From positions 1,550,001 to 1,614,000 of the forward strand of contig NZ_AP031572.1 of assembly GCF_040436315.1 (NCBI RefSeq): DNA of 64,000 bases, given 5' to 3'. The first letter of the stretch is position 1. Each line of letters begins with the position of its first letter. Positions 56,090 through 64,000 of this stretch are shown here, one piece after another. Source of the stretch: Synechocystis sp. LKSZ1. GTDB taxonomy: Bacteria; Cyanobacteriota; Cyanobacteriia; Cyanobacteriales; Microcystaceae. Under the pieces are notes generated by a model. The model worked only from the letters and a program-made list of their open reading frames with translations, made no database searches and was not told the DNA's origin. The translations under genes and the position numbers were made by a program.

Positions 56090-56494
56090 CTAGTAAACAC
56101 CGGGGTTAATCCGGTCATCCCCTTCGGTGAGTTCACTGCTGACTTCCGTCACCACAAAGTTATCGAGGTTAGCCTGCAAGCGAGCTTGCTGAGTTTCGCT
56201 CAGACCAGGAATATTAAGAACATCTTCAACCTTTTCGTAGGGAGCGTTTTTAATGATTTTGCTGGCTAGGTTAGGATAAAAACCCCGTAGGTCGCGGAAA
56301 TCCCGGATATCACTATTGTTAAGATCAATTTTTTGGCCAAACTCAGTAGTTAGTTTCGCATCCACTGCATTGAGGGCCGCTAGGAGGGGCGTACCGGAGG
56401 TTAGGGGAAGGGCCTGGGCCAATTCACTGCCGATAAAACCAAAGAGGCTAACCACGAGGGTAATGAGCACAACAACACGGGATAGGGTTTTCAT
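56090..56494 (-). CDS. psbU: Photosystem II extrinsic protein PsbU (12 kDa)
   Basis: A 134-residue precursor with a signal peptide ending near AQA, exported to the thylakoid lumen, where PsbU stabilises the oxygen-evolving complex. The mature protein has helix-hairpin-helix-like DLNNSDIRDFRDLRGFYPNLA and KIIKNAPYEKVEDVLNIPGLSETQ, typical of PsbU. AGGAG lies 7 bases before the ATG. Confidence 0.94.
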   Translation of the reverse strand: MKTLSRVVVLITLVVSLFGFIGSELAQALPLTSGTPLLAALNAVDAKLTTEFGQKIDLNNSDIRDFRDLRGFYPNLASKIIKNAPYEKVEDVLNIPGLSETQQARLQANLDNFVVTEVSSELTEGDDRINPGVY

Positions 56495-56836
56495 GGAGGT
56501 TCTCCTAAAAAGGTATCAAGTAAAAGAAAAAATGCCGGATGAATCGTCGAATTACGAATTTACGGACGCGATGGCGCAAAGTTATTTTAGATTGTAATGT
56601 TTTCGGGGAACGCTGACCAGAGTCAGGGCTAAGGATTGACTGGGTAGAATCCCTAGAGACCACCAAGGCCGTAGAAAGCTACCTCAGGGCCTAAAGCAAA
56701 TCCTTTCGCTTGCCTAAAAATCCTTCCGTTAAGGGCTGGTTCACCGCCTGACCCACGAGGGGAAAGACTTCTCCAGCTCCTGCCGGGGAAACCGATCCCG
56801 GATGCTAAGCTATCGCTATACTATGCAGAACAAGCC
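56495..56836. other. Divergent intergenic region psbU / ABC ATPase
   Basis: A 342-base gap. On the minus strand a TAAAAT sits about 95 bases before psbU and could be a -10, without a good -35. Nothing else supportable is seen. Confidence 0.4.
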
Positions 56837-57733
56837 ATGCTGAGCTTCGATCAGGTCAGTAAGACCTATGGTTCATACCGTGCCCTAGACCAGGTGAGTT
56901 TTCAGCTCCAACCGGGAGAAATTTATGGCCTATTGGGGCCGAATGGTGCGGGAAAAACCACCATCATGAACTTGATTTGTCAGCTATTGGAACCAGACCA
57001 TGGCCATATTACCCTTAACGGCCAACCTCTATCGACCCAGACAAAGCAGTGGCTAGGCATGGCCCCCCAAGAAAATATCCTGTATCGTAGTCTGACCTGT
57101 GAGCAGAACCTGAATTTTTTTGGTAAACTCTACGGCCTCGGGCCAAAATTACGCCAGCGTCGTACTCGTTTTTGCCTGCAGGCGGTGCATCTTCTTGACC
57201 GTGCCCAGGATTCTGTAGATACCCTGAGCGGGGGGATGCAACGGCGCCTGAACGTGGCCATTGCCCTGATGCACCGCCCCAAGCTCTTGATTCTTGATGA
57301 ACCCACCACGGGACTAGATCTGGAAACGCGCCAGGCCCTGTGGCGATTAATTCAGTACCTGCAAGGGCAGGGGATGACTATTTTATTAACGACCCATCTG
57401 CTAGAAGAAGCGGAACACCTCTGCCATCGCCTCGGTATTCTCCAGCAGGGCCAATTGCGTTATGAAGGAAGCCTGGCAGACTTACGGGCCCTAATCCCAG
57501 CCCAGGAAATTTTGCTTCTGACGACTCCGGCGGAACAACAGGCCATTGCGCGAGCCCAGGCCTTGGGATGGCAACACCGTCGCTATGGCCAGGAGTTGGC
57601 TTTTTGGCTACCCCAGGCCCTGGAATTGCGAGAGATTTTGCCCCTATTGGACGCCATTCCTCTAGAGTCCGTCCGTCGCCAGGCGATTCAACTAGAACAT
57701 ATTTATTTGGAAATTCTTAATCCGCCTGGTTAG
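56837..57733 (+). CDS. ABC transporter ATP-binding protein (stand-alone)
   Basis: A 298-residue ATPase of the CcmA/NatA/DRA type. Walker A GPNGAGKTTIM, signature LSGGMQRRLNVAIAL and Walker B LLILDEPTTGLD are present; the last 80 residues form the usual C-terminal extension of ABC-2 ATPases. No permease is adjacent, so the partner and substrate are unknown. Confidence 0.88.
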   Translation: MLSFDQVSKTYGSYRALDQVSFQLQPGEIYGLLGPNGAGKTTIMNLICQLLEPDHGHITLNGQPLSTQTKQWLGMAPQENILYRSLTCEQNLNFFGKLYGLGPKLRQRRTRFCLQAVHLLDRAQDSVDTLSGGMQRRLNVAIALMHRPKLLILDEPTTGLDLETRQALWRLIQYLQGQGMTILLTTHLLEEAEHLCHRLGILQQGQLRYEGSLADLRALIPAQEILLLTTPAEQQAIARAQALGWQHRRYGQELAFWLPQALELREILPLLDAIPLESVRRQAIQLEHIYLEILNPPG

Positions 57734-57762
57734 AAATCTTTGAGTCGAGAAGAGTGAGGAGC

Positions 57763-58758
57763 TTAAGGTCTGCGAACATAGCCCTGCTGGTAAAACCACT
57801 CCACGGCATCGGCCAGGGCTTGATCAATGCTTGATTGGGGTAGACCCAGTTCTTGGACGGCTCTACGAGCGTCGTAATACATGCTTTGGGCGGACATGCG
57901 CACGCCTTCAATGGGAACCGAAGGGGATCTACCGAAGGGGGCCAGCAGTTTTTCTTCAATCCAGGCCACGGTTAGGGGCAGCCAGAGAGGAACAGTAGTT
58001 CTGGGCGCCTCGTGACCTGTGATCTGGGCCAATTTCTCAAGGATTTCTTTCAGGCTCAGGTTTTGATGACCCAGAATATAGCGCTCTCCCGACTGACCGT
58101 GCTGATAGGCCAAGAGATGACCCCAGGCCACATCCCGCACATCGATCAGATTCAGACCGGTATCGACGTAGGCGGGCATCCGTCGTCGCAAAAAGCGGAG
58201 GATCAAGTCCCCCGTAGGAGTTGGTTTAACATCCCAAGGGCCAATAGGAGTACTGGGATTGACGATAACAATGTCTTGCCCGGCCTGAGCCGCTTGCTGG
58301 GCTTCCTGTTCAGCCCAATATTTGGATTGCTTATAGGCCCCGATCAGCCGCTCGACGGGACTCTGGTAGGTTTCATTCGCCGGTTGACCATCAGCTCGTA
58401 CCCCAATGGCGGCCACAGAACTAGTATAAACGGTGCGTTGGATGCCGGCTTGGCGAGCACAGGCCAATAGATTGCGAGTGCCCAAGACGTTACTGCGATG
58501 GAGTTGGTCGCGGTCTTTTTGCCAGAGGGAATAATGGGCCGCCACATGGAACAGACCGGTACAACCCTGCATTTTTTGTGCCAACTGGGAATCATTAAGA
58601 TCACCGGTGACCCATTCAATAGCTAGGCCGTGGAGATTACGGACAGAACTCTGAGGACGCACTAAGGCTCGTACTTGATGGCCCTGGTCTAATAACAAAC
58701 GAATTAGGTTGGCCCCGACAAAGCCGGTTCCTCCAGTAACAAAAAAACGCTCTGCCAT
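57763..58758 (-). CDS. hpnA: NAD-dependent epimerase/reductase, HpnA-like
   Basis: A 331-residue extended short-chain dehydrogenase. The N-terminal VTGGTGFVGANLIRLLL binds the cofactor, and the catalytic Tyr-Lys pair is in YKQSKYWAEQEA. VNPSTPIGPWDVKPTPTG and LIDVRDVAWGHLLA resemble hopanoid-associated sugar epimerases and dihydroflavonol reductases. No other hopanoid gene is nearby, so the pathway is an inference. The ATG at 58758 is chosen. Confidence 0.78.
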   Translation of the reverse strand: MAERFFVTGGTGFVGANLIRLLLDQGHQVRALVRPQSSVRNLHGLAIEWVTGDLNDSQLAQKMQGCTGLFHVAAHYSLWQKDRDQLHRSNVLGTRNLLACARQAGIQRTVYTSSVAAIGVRADGQPANETYQSPVERLIGAYKQSKYWAEQEAQQAAQAGQDIVIVNPSTPIGPWDVKPTPTGDLILRFLRRRMPAYVDTGLNLIDVRDVAWGHLLAYQHGQSGERYILGHQNLSLKEILEKLAQITGHEAPRTTVPLWLPLTVAWIEEKLLAPFGRSPSVPIEGVRMSAQSMYYDARRAVQELGLPQSSIDQALADAVEWFYQQGYVRRP

Positions 58759-58873
58759 ACTGACTGAATCAATCAACTCAATAAGCTTTCCCTGCTAAAG
58801 GTTGCGTACCATAGCATAATGCTAAATGAAATACTCAGACTGATTTTGTCAAGTTTCAGTAGCAAGTGTCTCT

Positions 58874-60598
58874 ATGAAAACTTTTCCCTCTCCTGAAGTC
58901 TTGCGGCGCTTTCCCTTCGGACTAGCCGATGTTGCGGTCATGCTGGGTACTTTGGTTCTATTAACGTTGATTGGACGGATTGGGGCTGGAGCATTGGCCA
59001 GCTTTAAACCACCGGACATCGTACCAGCCATTGATCTCGACCCTCGTAGTTTACCCTACTATGCGGGACGGTCAACTCTACGCATGTTTATTGCGCTTTT
59101 TTTTTCTACCGTGTTCACACTGGCCTACGGGTACATTGCTGCCAATAGTCGTCGGGCGGCACGGGTAATGATTCCCCTATTGGATGTTTTGCAATCGGTT
59201 CCAGTTCTGGGTTTTTTGTCTATTACCGTGACGGGCTTTATTGCCTTATTTCCGGGGAGTTTGCTTGGCCTGGAAGCGGCTTCGATTTTTGCCATCTTCA
59301 CTAGTCAGGTCTGGAATATGACCTTTTCGTTTTATCAATCTCTACGCATGGTTCCTCAGGAACTCAATGAAGCGGCTAACCTCTACCAATTATCCCGCTG
59401 GCAACGGTTTACTAAGCTAGAAGTTCCCTCCGCGACTATTGGGCTGTTATGGAATGCCATGATGAGTTTTGGAGGAGGATGGTTTTTTGTAGCAGCCAGT
59501 GAAGCCATTAGTGTATTAAACCAAGACTATACGTTGCCAGGGATTGGTTCGTATGTAGCAGAGGCGATTGCCAAAGAGAATTTAGCCGCCCTAGGCTGGG
59601 CTTTAGTCACCATCGCGACTGTTATTGTATTAGTTGATCAACTCTTTTGGCGGCCATTGATTGCCTGGTCTGATAAGTTTCGCCTAGAACAAAGCGCTTC
59701 AGCCGAAAACCCGGAATCCTGGGTCTATGATCTTCTGCAAACGGCCCGTATTCCCCGGATGCTCGGTAAAATGCTGGCCCCTATCCAGGAAAGCATTAAC
59801 TATTTCCTGTCTCGCTTAACCCGAACCCAGTTCACCTTCACCCCAGACACTCCCCAACAACAGGGGGATCGCCTCTATAACTCAATTTTATGGGTGACCA
59901 TTGGCTTTTTAATCGCCTGGGCCCTGCACTTCATCCTAGGTACAGTAGGCATTGGCGAAGTTTTTAAAACCTTTGGCTTAGGACTGCTTACCTTGGCGCG
60001 AGTCACCATCCTTCTGCTATTGGCAACCGTCATTTGGACGCCGATCGGGGTTGCCATCGGGTTTAACCCCAAGCTAGCAAGTACACTACAACCCATCGTC
60101 CAATTTCTAGCGTCCTTTCCGGCTAACTTCATTTTCCCCTTTGCCACCCTCTTTTTTCTCCGTACCCACATCAGCATTGAAGGGGGGAGTATCCTACTCA
60201 TGGCCCTGGGGGCTCAATGGTATATTCTGTTTAACTCCATTGCTGGGGCTCAGAGTATTCCTACGGACTTGCGGGAAATGGCCAGCAATCTTGGCTTGCG
60301 AGGCTGGAAACACTGGCAAAAGTTAATTATTCCCGGTATTTTCTCGGCTTGGGTAACCGGAGGGGTAACGGCCAGTGGAGGAGCCTGGAACGCCAGCATC
60401 GTCTCCGAAATTGTTGCCTGGGGTTCAAGTACTCTAGCTGCAACGGGTCTAGGTGCCTATATTGCTGAAGCAACTACAGTGGGAGACTGGCCCCGTATTA
60501 CCCTAGGCATCGGCATGATGAGTTTGTTTGTGGTTGGGCTCAATCGTCTGCTGTGGCGCCGGCTTTACCAATTGGCAGAAACCAAATATCATCTGTGA
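58874..60598 (+). CDS. Duplicated ABC anion-type permease (two permease domains in one chain)
   Basis: A 574-residue membrane protein with two binding-protein-dependent permease domains. Each half has about six helices and an EAA loop: VPQELNEAANLYQLSRWQRF (first) and IPTDLREMASNLGLRGWKHW (second). Fusion of the two half-channels is the COG4986 layout, distantly related to nitrate, sulfonate and bicarbonate transporters. The likely ATPase is encoded at 61187, after an opposite-strand gene. No substrate-binding protein gene is seen nearby. Confidence 0.85.
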   Translation: MKTFPSPEVLRRFPFGLADVAVMLGTLVLLTLIGRIGAGALASFKPPDIVPAIDLDPRSLPYYAGRSTLRMFIALFFSTVFTLAYGYIAANSRRAARVMIPLLDVLQSVPVLGFLSITVTGFIALFPGSLLGLEAASIFAIFTSQVWNMTFSFYQSLRMVPQELNEAANLYQLSRWQRFTKLEVPSATIGLLWNAMMSFGGGWFFVAASEAISVLNQDYTLPGIGSYVAEAIAKENLAALGWALVTIATVIVLVDQLFWRPLIAWSDKFRLEQSASAENPESWVYDLLQTARIPRMLGKMLAPIQESINYFLSRLTRTQFTFTPDTPQQQGDRLYNSILWVTIGFLIAWALHFILGTVGIGEVFKTFGLGLLTLARVTILLLLATVIWTPIGVAIGFNPKLASTLQPIVQFLASFPANFIFPFATLFFLRTHISIEGGSILLMALGAQWYILFNSIAGAQSIPTDLREMASNLGLRGWKHWQKLIIPGIFSAWVTGGVTASGGAWNASIVSEIVAWGSSTLAATGLGAYIAEATTVGDWPRITLGIGMMSLFVVGLNRLLWRRLYQLAETKYHL

Positions 60599-60620
60599 TC
60601 TTTTCATCGAACTCATTTCC

Positions 60621-60941
60621 CTAGCCCTCCCCGCAGGCTTGATCGGCAAGGTAGGAAAGGGCACGAAATCGTAAAATCATCAGATCGTCGTAGAGAGGAT
60701 TTAGCTTACACAAAGGGGGAATTACCATCACAACCTGCCCCCGCCAGTTAACGGTTCGAGCAAAGGGGCATTGGGCTGGAATCAAGTGACAAATCGCTTG
60801 GGCAATCACTGCATTGGGAATTTCCCATTGGCCGAGCCAGCGACGCATTGGAGACCATACCTCACCCCACCGCTGACGACGTTGACCGTTGCTTGGGGAC
60901 AATGGATATTGAGGAAATGAATAATTGCTTAGGGTGTTCAT
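60621..60941 (-). CDS. Mo-dependent nitrogenase C-terminal domain (Mo-nitro_C) protein
   Basis: A 106-residue protein whose second half matches the Mo-nitro_C domain: AICHLIPAQCPFART, IPPLCKLNPLYDDLMILRFRALSYLAD. The two cysteines (in QCPF and PLCKLNP) are conserved in the family. Despite the name, such proteins are common in cyanobacteria without nitrogenase, and their function is unknown. The gene lies on the opposite strand between the two parts of an ABC transporter. Confidence 0.75.
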   Translation of the reverse strand: MNTLSNYSFPQYPLSPSNGQRRQRWGEVWSPMRRWLGQWEIPNAVIAQAICHLIPAQCPFARTVNWRGQVVMVIPPLCKLNPLYDDLMILRFRALSYLADQACGEG

Positions 60942-61186
60942 CGCTGCAATGTATTGCTTGTTTCAAATCGATGTCCTTAGCATAAACATAATCTCCAGGA
61001 ATATAAACACCTTTTTGATATAAATTTAGTTTATGAATGATAAGCAAGACTTAAGGGCTACTCCCGTCCTATCCTAAGGTGCGGTATGTTGAGGGAGATG
61101 GTGCGAACCCATGCTAAAAAGACACAATAGCAAGTCCCACAAGAAGTTGCGAGCCAACCGCTCATTTTTGTTAAAAACAATGTCCT
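60942..61186. other. AT-rich intergenic region before the ABC ATPase gene
   Basis: 245 bases, richer in A+T than the surroundings. It must hold the divergent promoters of the Mo-nitro_C gene and the ATPase. A minus-strand frame inside is not convincing as a gene. Confidence 0.4.
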
Positions 61187-62542
61187 ATGGTAGCTAATAT
61201 GGCTCAAGACATCCTGATTGCAGTTGAGAATGTTCACAAACGCTTTCCGTTGCCCGACGGGAAAGAGGAATTCACCGTCTTAAAGGGGGTCAGCTTAACG
61301 GTTAAGGCGGGCGAGGTGCTGGCCCTGCTAGGACGTAGCGGTAGTGGTAAAAGTACATTGTTGCGCATCATGGCCGGATTAATTCCACCGAGTCAGGGTC
61401 GAGTCTTGAGCGAGGGAAAACCCCTGCGGGGAGCCAACGACAAAGTAGCCATGGTGTTCCAAAATTTTGCCCTGTTACCTTGGCTTACTGTTCAAGAGAA
61501 TGTGGAATTAGGACTAGAAGCTAGGGGAATTCGGCGAGAACAACGCCGGCAACGGGCTCTCAAAGCCATTGATATTGTGGGCTTGGATGGGTTTGAGAGT
61601 GCCTATCCCAAGGAATTATCAGGAGGCATGAAGCAAAGGGTGGGCTTTGCTCGTGCCTTTGTGCTAGAACCCCAAGCTTTATTTATGGATGAGCCCTTTA
61701 GCGCATTAGATGTTTTAACTTCTGAAAACCTACGGGGGGAAATTGACGATCTTTGGAATGCGAAAATGTTTCCCTCCCAAAGTATTCTGATCGTCACTCA
61801 TAATATTGAAGAAGCCGTCTTTCTGGCTGATCGTGTGATCATTTTAGGCTCCAATCCAGGACACATCCGAGGGGAAGTCGTGATTGACCTACCACGCCCC
61901 CACGACCGAAACCATCCTCGCTTTGCAGCTCTGGTTGATTATATCTACACCGTGATGACTAATCCTGAAATTAAGGTGACTAGCCAAGTATCTACTCAGT
62001 ACGAACCAGAGACTATTTCAGTTACTTCTTCCCCCTACGCTAAGGCGTTACCCCACGTTCGTGTTGGAGGAATTAGTGGTTTATTAGAACTCATTGTCGA
62101 TCAGCCAAAAGGAACTGATGATATTCCTCGATTAGCGGATCGTCTTCAGCTTGCAGTCGATGACCTTCTACCTAGTTTGGATGCTGCTGTCCTTTTGGGA
62201 TTTGCAGAAGTAGCCCAAGGCGATGTACGGCTCACTGAAATAGGGCAAGACTTTGCGACAACCACTATTCTGCGCAGTAAAGATCTCTTTCGGCAGCAAG
62301 CCCTAACGCATGTTTCTGTTCTAAATAGTATTGTCCAAACTCTACGAGAAAAGCGAAACAGTTCCATGCGAGCAGACTTTTTTTTAGACCTCTGGGGTGA
62401 GCATTTTCCGCAGGAGGAAGCAGAACGCCAGTTTGCAACGGCCGTAGACTGGGGACGTTATGCTGAGTTATTTGAGTATGATGCCAGTGAAGATCGCCTC
62501 TATCTCCCAGAGGTAAAAACAGAAACCCTAGTTGAATGTTGA
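61187..62542 (+). CDS. ABC ATPase of nitrate/sulfonate type with AAA-associated C-terminal domain
   Basis: A 451-residue protein. Residues 1 to about 255 are an ABC ATPase of the NrtD/SsuB/TauB group: Walker A GRSGSGKSTLL, signature LSGGMKQRVGFARAF, Walker B ALFMDEPFSALD. The C-terminal 160 residues (GGISGLLELIVDQPKGTDDI to RYAELFEYDASEDRLYLPE) match the AAA_assoc_C domain, a winged-helix-like element of unknown role always paired with duplicated permeases. It is probably the motor for the permease at 58874. Confidence 0.86.
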   Translation: MVANMAQDILIAVENVHKRFPLPDGKEEFTVLKGVSLTVKAGEVLALLGRSGSGKSTLLRIMAGLIPPSQGRVLSEGKPLRGANDKVAMVFQNFALLPWLTVQENVELGLEARGIRREQRRQRALKAIDIVGLDGFESAYPKELSGGMKQRVGFARAFVLEPQALFMDEPFSALDVLTSENLRGEIDDLWNAKMFPSQSILIVTHNIEEAVFLADRVIILGSNPGHIRGEVVIDLPRPHDRNHPRFAALVDYIYTVMTNPEIKVTSQVSTQYEPETISVTSSPYAKALPHVRVGGISGLLELIVDQPKGTDDIPRLADRLQLAVDDLLPSLDAAVLLGFAEVAQGDVRLTEIGQDFATTTILRSKDLFRQQALTHVSVLNSIVQTLREKRNSSMRADFFLDLWGEHFPQEEAERQFATAVDWGRYAELFEYDASEDRLYLPEVKTETLVEC

Positions 62543-62655
62543 ATAGGAAGAAAAATGGTTAAATATTGGCACTGGCAATCAGGGCAAAAGGCGTTAAAAT
62601 GAGCCGGAAATCCCAATCAATGAGGGATACAGCGTTCCCTTGTCCGGGAGAAACC

Positions 62656-63246
62656 ATGGACTCTTGTGTCTCCAGTTCTGAATCCATTACTTTTGTTCCT
62701 CTAGCGCATCATGGGGCGGCCCCCATGGGAGTTACGATTCGTTGTGCCAAGCTCCAGGATATTCAAGGCCTGACGGAGGTCTTACTGCAAAGCTTTCACC
62801 CGCCTCGGCGTTGGTCAGCCTGGTTTCACCCCCTCCTGCGGTTGGGCATTTACGAAGATTTGCGTTCTCGTCTGCGGGCTTCCTCCCCTCACTACACCTG
62901 TCTGATTGCCCTCAGGGCCCCCGACGAAGAAATCATTGGTACTGCTGAGATTTCCCTACGGGGTTGGTTCTATCCCCAGGCTCGTACCGGCTATATTTCT
63001 AATTTGGCAGTGAGCCCGGCCCACCGTCGTCATGGCGTTGCCCGTCAGCTATTGCTCAAATGTGAGCAGGTTGCCAGGGATTGGAACTGTCATACGCTGG
63101 CCCTCCATGTTCTTGACAACAATCACAGTGCCAAGTCCCTGTATGATGATTTGGGTTATCAGACCCAGGGGACGGATTTTCAGTGGCCCACCGGACTGTT
63201 TCATTGGCCCCGGCGCTTGCTCCTAGAAAAATCCCTTGCGGTCTAG
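62656..63246 (+). CDS. GNAT-family N-acetyltransferase
   Basis: A 196-residue acetyltransferase. The acetyl-CoA loop is in SNLAVSPAHRRHGVARQLL (about residue 117-135), and LALHVLDNNHSAKSLYDDLGY is the C-terminal motif B. The substrate is unknown; RimI-like or small-molecule acceptors are possible. The ATG at 62656 has GGGAG 5 bases upstream; earlier ATG/TTG codons (62566, 62599) are possible. Confidence 0.82.
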   Translation: MDSCVSSSESITFVPLAHHGAAPMGVTIRCAKLQDIQGLTEVLLQSFHPPRRWSAWFHPLLRLGIYEDLRSRLRASSPHYTCLIALRAPDEEIIGTAEISLRGWFYPQARTGYISNLAVSPAHRRHGVARQLLLKCEQVARDWNCHTLALHVLDNNHSAKSLYDDLGYQTQGTDFQWPTGLFHWPRRLLLEKSLAV

Positions 63247-63257
63247 CTCAGTCTCGT

Positions 63258-63716
63258 CTAGTTATCCTCAAAGTCGTCAAACATTAAATCCCGGTGACGA
63301 GTGCCTACGGGCCAGTCTTCATTAACGCCCCCAATAATCATTTGCTTGATCGCCACATACTCCTGACTCAGTTGGTGCAGGGCATTGATCAAAATATCGA
63401 GGGCAATTAAATCACTTGTACCCAGATCAAACCAACACCGGCCCCAGGCACCTTGGTACTGAAAATCCGCCATATTGTGCATCGGGGCCATTAGGCTATT
63501 CTCTAAAGCTGCGTTATCGTACTCCAAATAACTGATTTCAATACCCGTGTCCTGTACTTGAAGATTTTCGGCATTAAAGGCGCTCAGTTTGCCCAGATAG
63601 AACCAGGAATTAAACACCTCTTCGACGTATTGTTGTTCCATGGCTGAGGGGACAGCTTCAAACTCCAGCCAGATCCAGAGGTCAAAGGGGTTAAATTCTC
63701 GAAATTGAATATCCAT
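63258..63716 (-). CDS. DUF3531 family protein
   Basis: A 152-residue acidic protein matching DUF3531, conserved in cyanobacteria and plastid-bearing plants. Recognisable segments are REFNPFDLWIWLEF, QQYVEEVFNSWFYLGKLSAFN and YQGAWGRCWFDLGTSD. It has no signal peptide or membrane segment, and the function is unknown. It overlaps no neighbour and lies 45 bases from the CPBP gene end. Confidence 0.8.
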   Translation of the reverse strand: MDIQFREFNPFDLWIWLEFEAVPSAMEQQYVEEVFNSWFYLGKLSAFNAENLQVQDTGIEISYLEYDNAALENSLMAPMHNMADFQYQGAWGRCWFDLGTSDLIALDILINALHQLSQEYVAIKQMIIGGVNEDWPVGTRHRDLMFDDFEDN

Positions 63717-63761
63717 GGGCAGGGAAACAGAAAGGACAGAAGCGATGATGAAGAGAGGAAG

Positions 63762-64000
63762 CTACAGGGCCGGATGATTCCATTTCCAGAGGCTACTGGA
63801 GACCCAATTGGTGACAATATGGGCCAGGACAGGAACGGCTAAATTGCCCGTCACCAGGGCCGCATAACCCAGGGCAAGGCCTACGATAGTGGCCCACACC
63901 ACATAGGGCCATTGTTGCAGACTACTCAGATGCAAAACCCCAAAAACCAAACTGGAAAGGAGCACGGCTCCAAGGTTGAGGCCTAGGGCCGGTAGCATGA
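63762..64000 (-). CDS. CPBP family intramembrane protease (5' truncated)
   Basis: The C-terminal 79 or so residues of a CAAX-protease/bacteriocin-processing (CPBP) family membrane protein. Two family motifs are visible: SSLVFGVLHLSS, with the second catalytic histidine, and VPVLAHIVTNWVSS, with the third. The EExxxR motif would lie beyond the right edge; LLPALGLNLG before these helices follows that motif in full-length proteins, so the ATG at 63998 is not the true start. Confidence 0.8.
   Translation of the reverse strand, partial: MLPALGLNLGAVLLSSLVFGVLHLSSLQQWPYVVWATIVGLALGYAALVTGNLAVPVLAHIVTNWVSSSLWKWNHPAL

Noticed and set aside
60621-60941. Taking the Mo-nitro_C gene as evidence of nitrogen fixation
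   Set aside because: This domain is common in non-fixing cyanobacteria and no nif gene is seen in the window.
60862-61047. Minus-strand 61-codon frame upstream of the Mo-nitro_C gene
   Set aside because: It overlaps the Mo-nitro_C gene in another frame, and its composition looks like AT-rich intergenic DNA.

Overview
This window is chromosomal DNA of an oxygenic (beta-type) cyanobacterium. The evidence is a form IB RuBisCO operon in the order rbcL-rbcX-rbcS, photosystem proteins PsaK and PsbU, the NADP-type Calvin-cycle GAPDH (Gap2), the ferredoxin-type 8-vinyl reductase BciB, HemJ, phylloquinone MenC, the Ftn2/ZipN division protein and 8+3 bp tandem Pho boxes of the SphR type. Base composition looks close to 50 percent GC, with many GGCC-containing codon pairs. 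I cannot name the species. No phage, insertion sequence, CRISPR array or rRNA was seen; the only tRNA is tRNA-Asp.

Region by region: 1-4.1 kb holds the end of bciB followed by a sugar-type DegT aminotransferase, a methyltransferase and a glycosyltransferase. 4.2-11.1 kb is housekeeping: gltX, a Fur-family (probably Zur) regulator, a TerC protein, a QueC-NarM fusion, gatA and an LCP cell-wall ligase. A BrnT/BrnA toxin-antitoxin pair (11.2-11.8 kb) is followed by menC, a tandem histidine phosphatase, a ThiO-like oxidase, a PMT-like glycosyltransferase, tRNA-Asp and ftn2. 19-25.5 kb has pdhA, a VWA protein, an SH3/Ser-Pro protein, gap2, and an overlapping trio (unknown membrane-anchored protein, Ap4A phosphorylase, fluoride channel). 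psaK and a DASS transporter come next.

27.8-38.8 kb is a phosphate-acquisition region. Two complete Pst ABC transporters lie on the minus strand, each with its own binding protein(s) and upstream Pho boxes, separated only by an ABC-2 permease and hemJ on the plus strand. They are probably co-induced by phosphate limitation.

39-48.5 kb carries ilvC, a PaO-like Rieske oxygenase, pgm, rnc, a PatD-like protein, a (p)ppGpp synthetase/hydrolase and an ECF sigma/anti-sigma pair. 48.5-56.5 kb carries the rbc operon, lysS, def, pnp and psbU. The right end (56.8-64 kb) has a lone ABC ATPase, an HpnA-like reductase, an anion-type ABC transporter made of a duplicated permease and an ATPase with an extra C-terminal domain (split by an opposite-strand Mo-nitro_C gene), a GNAT acetyltransferase, a DUF3531 protein and a truncated CPBP protease.

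The most unusual items are the QueC-NarM fusion, the adjacent double Pst locus with readable Pho boxes, the duplicated-permease transporter without a binding protein, and the tandem phosphatase resembling plant CA1P phosphatase.
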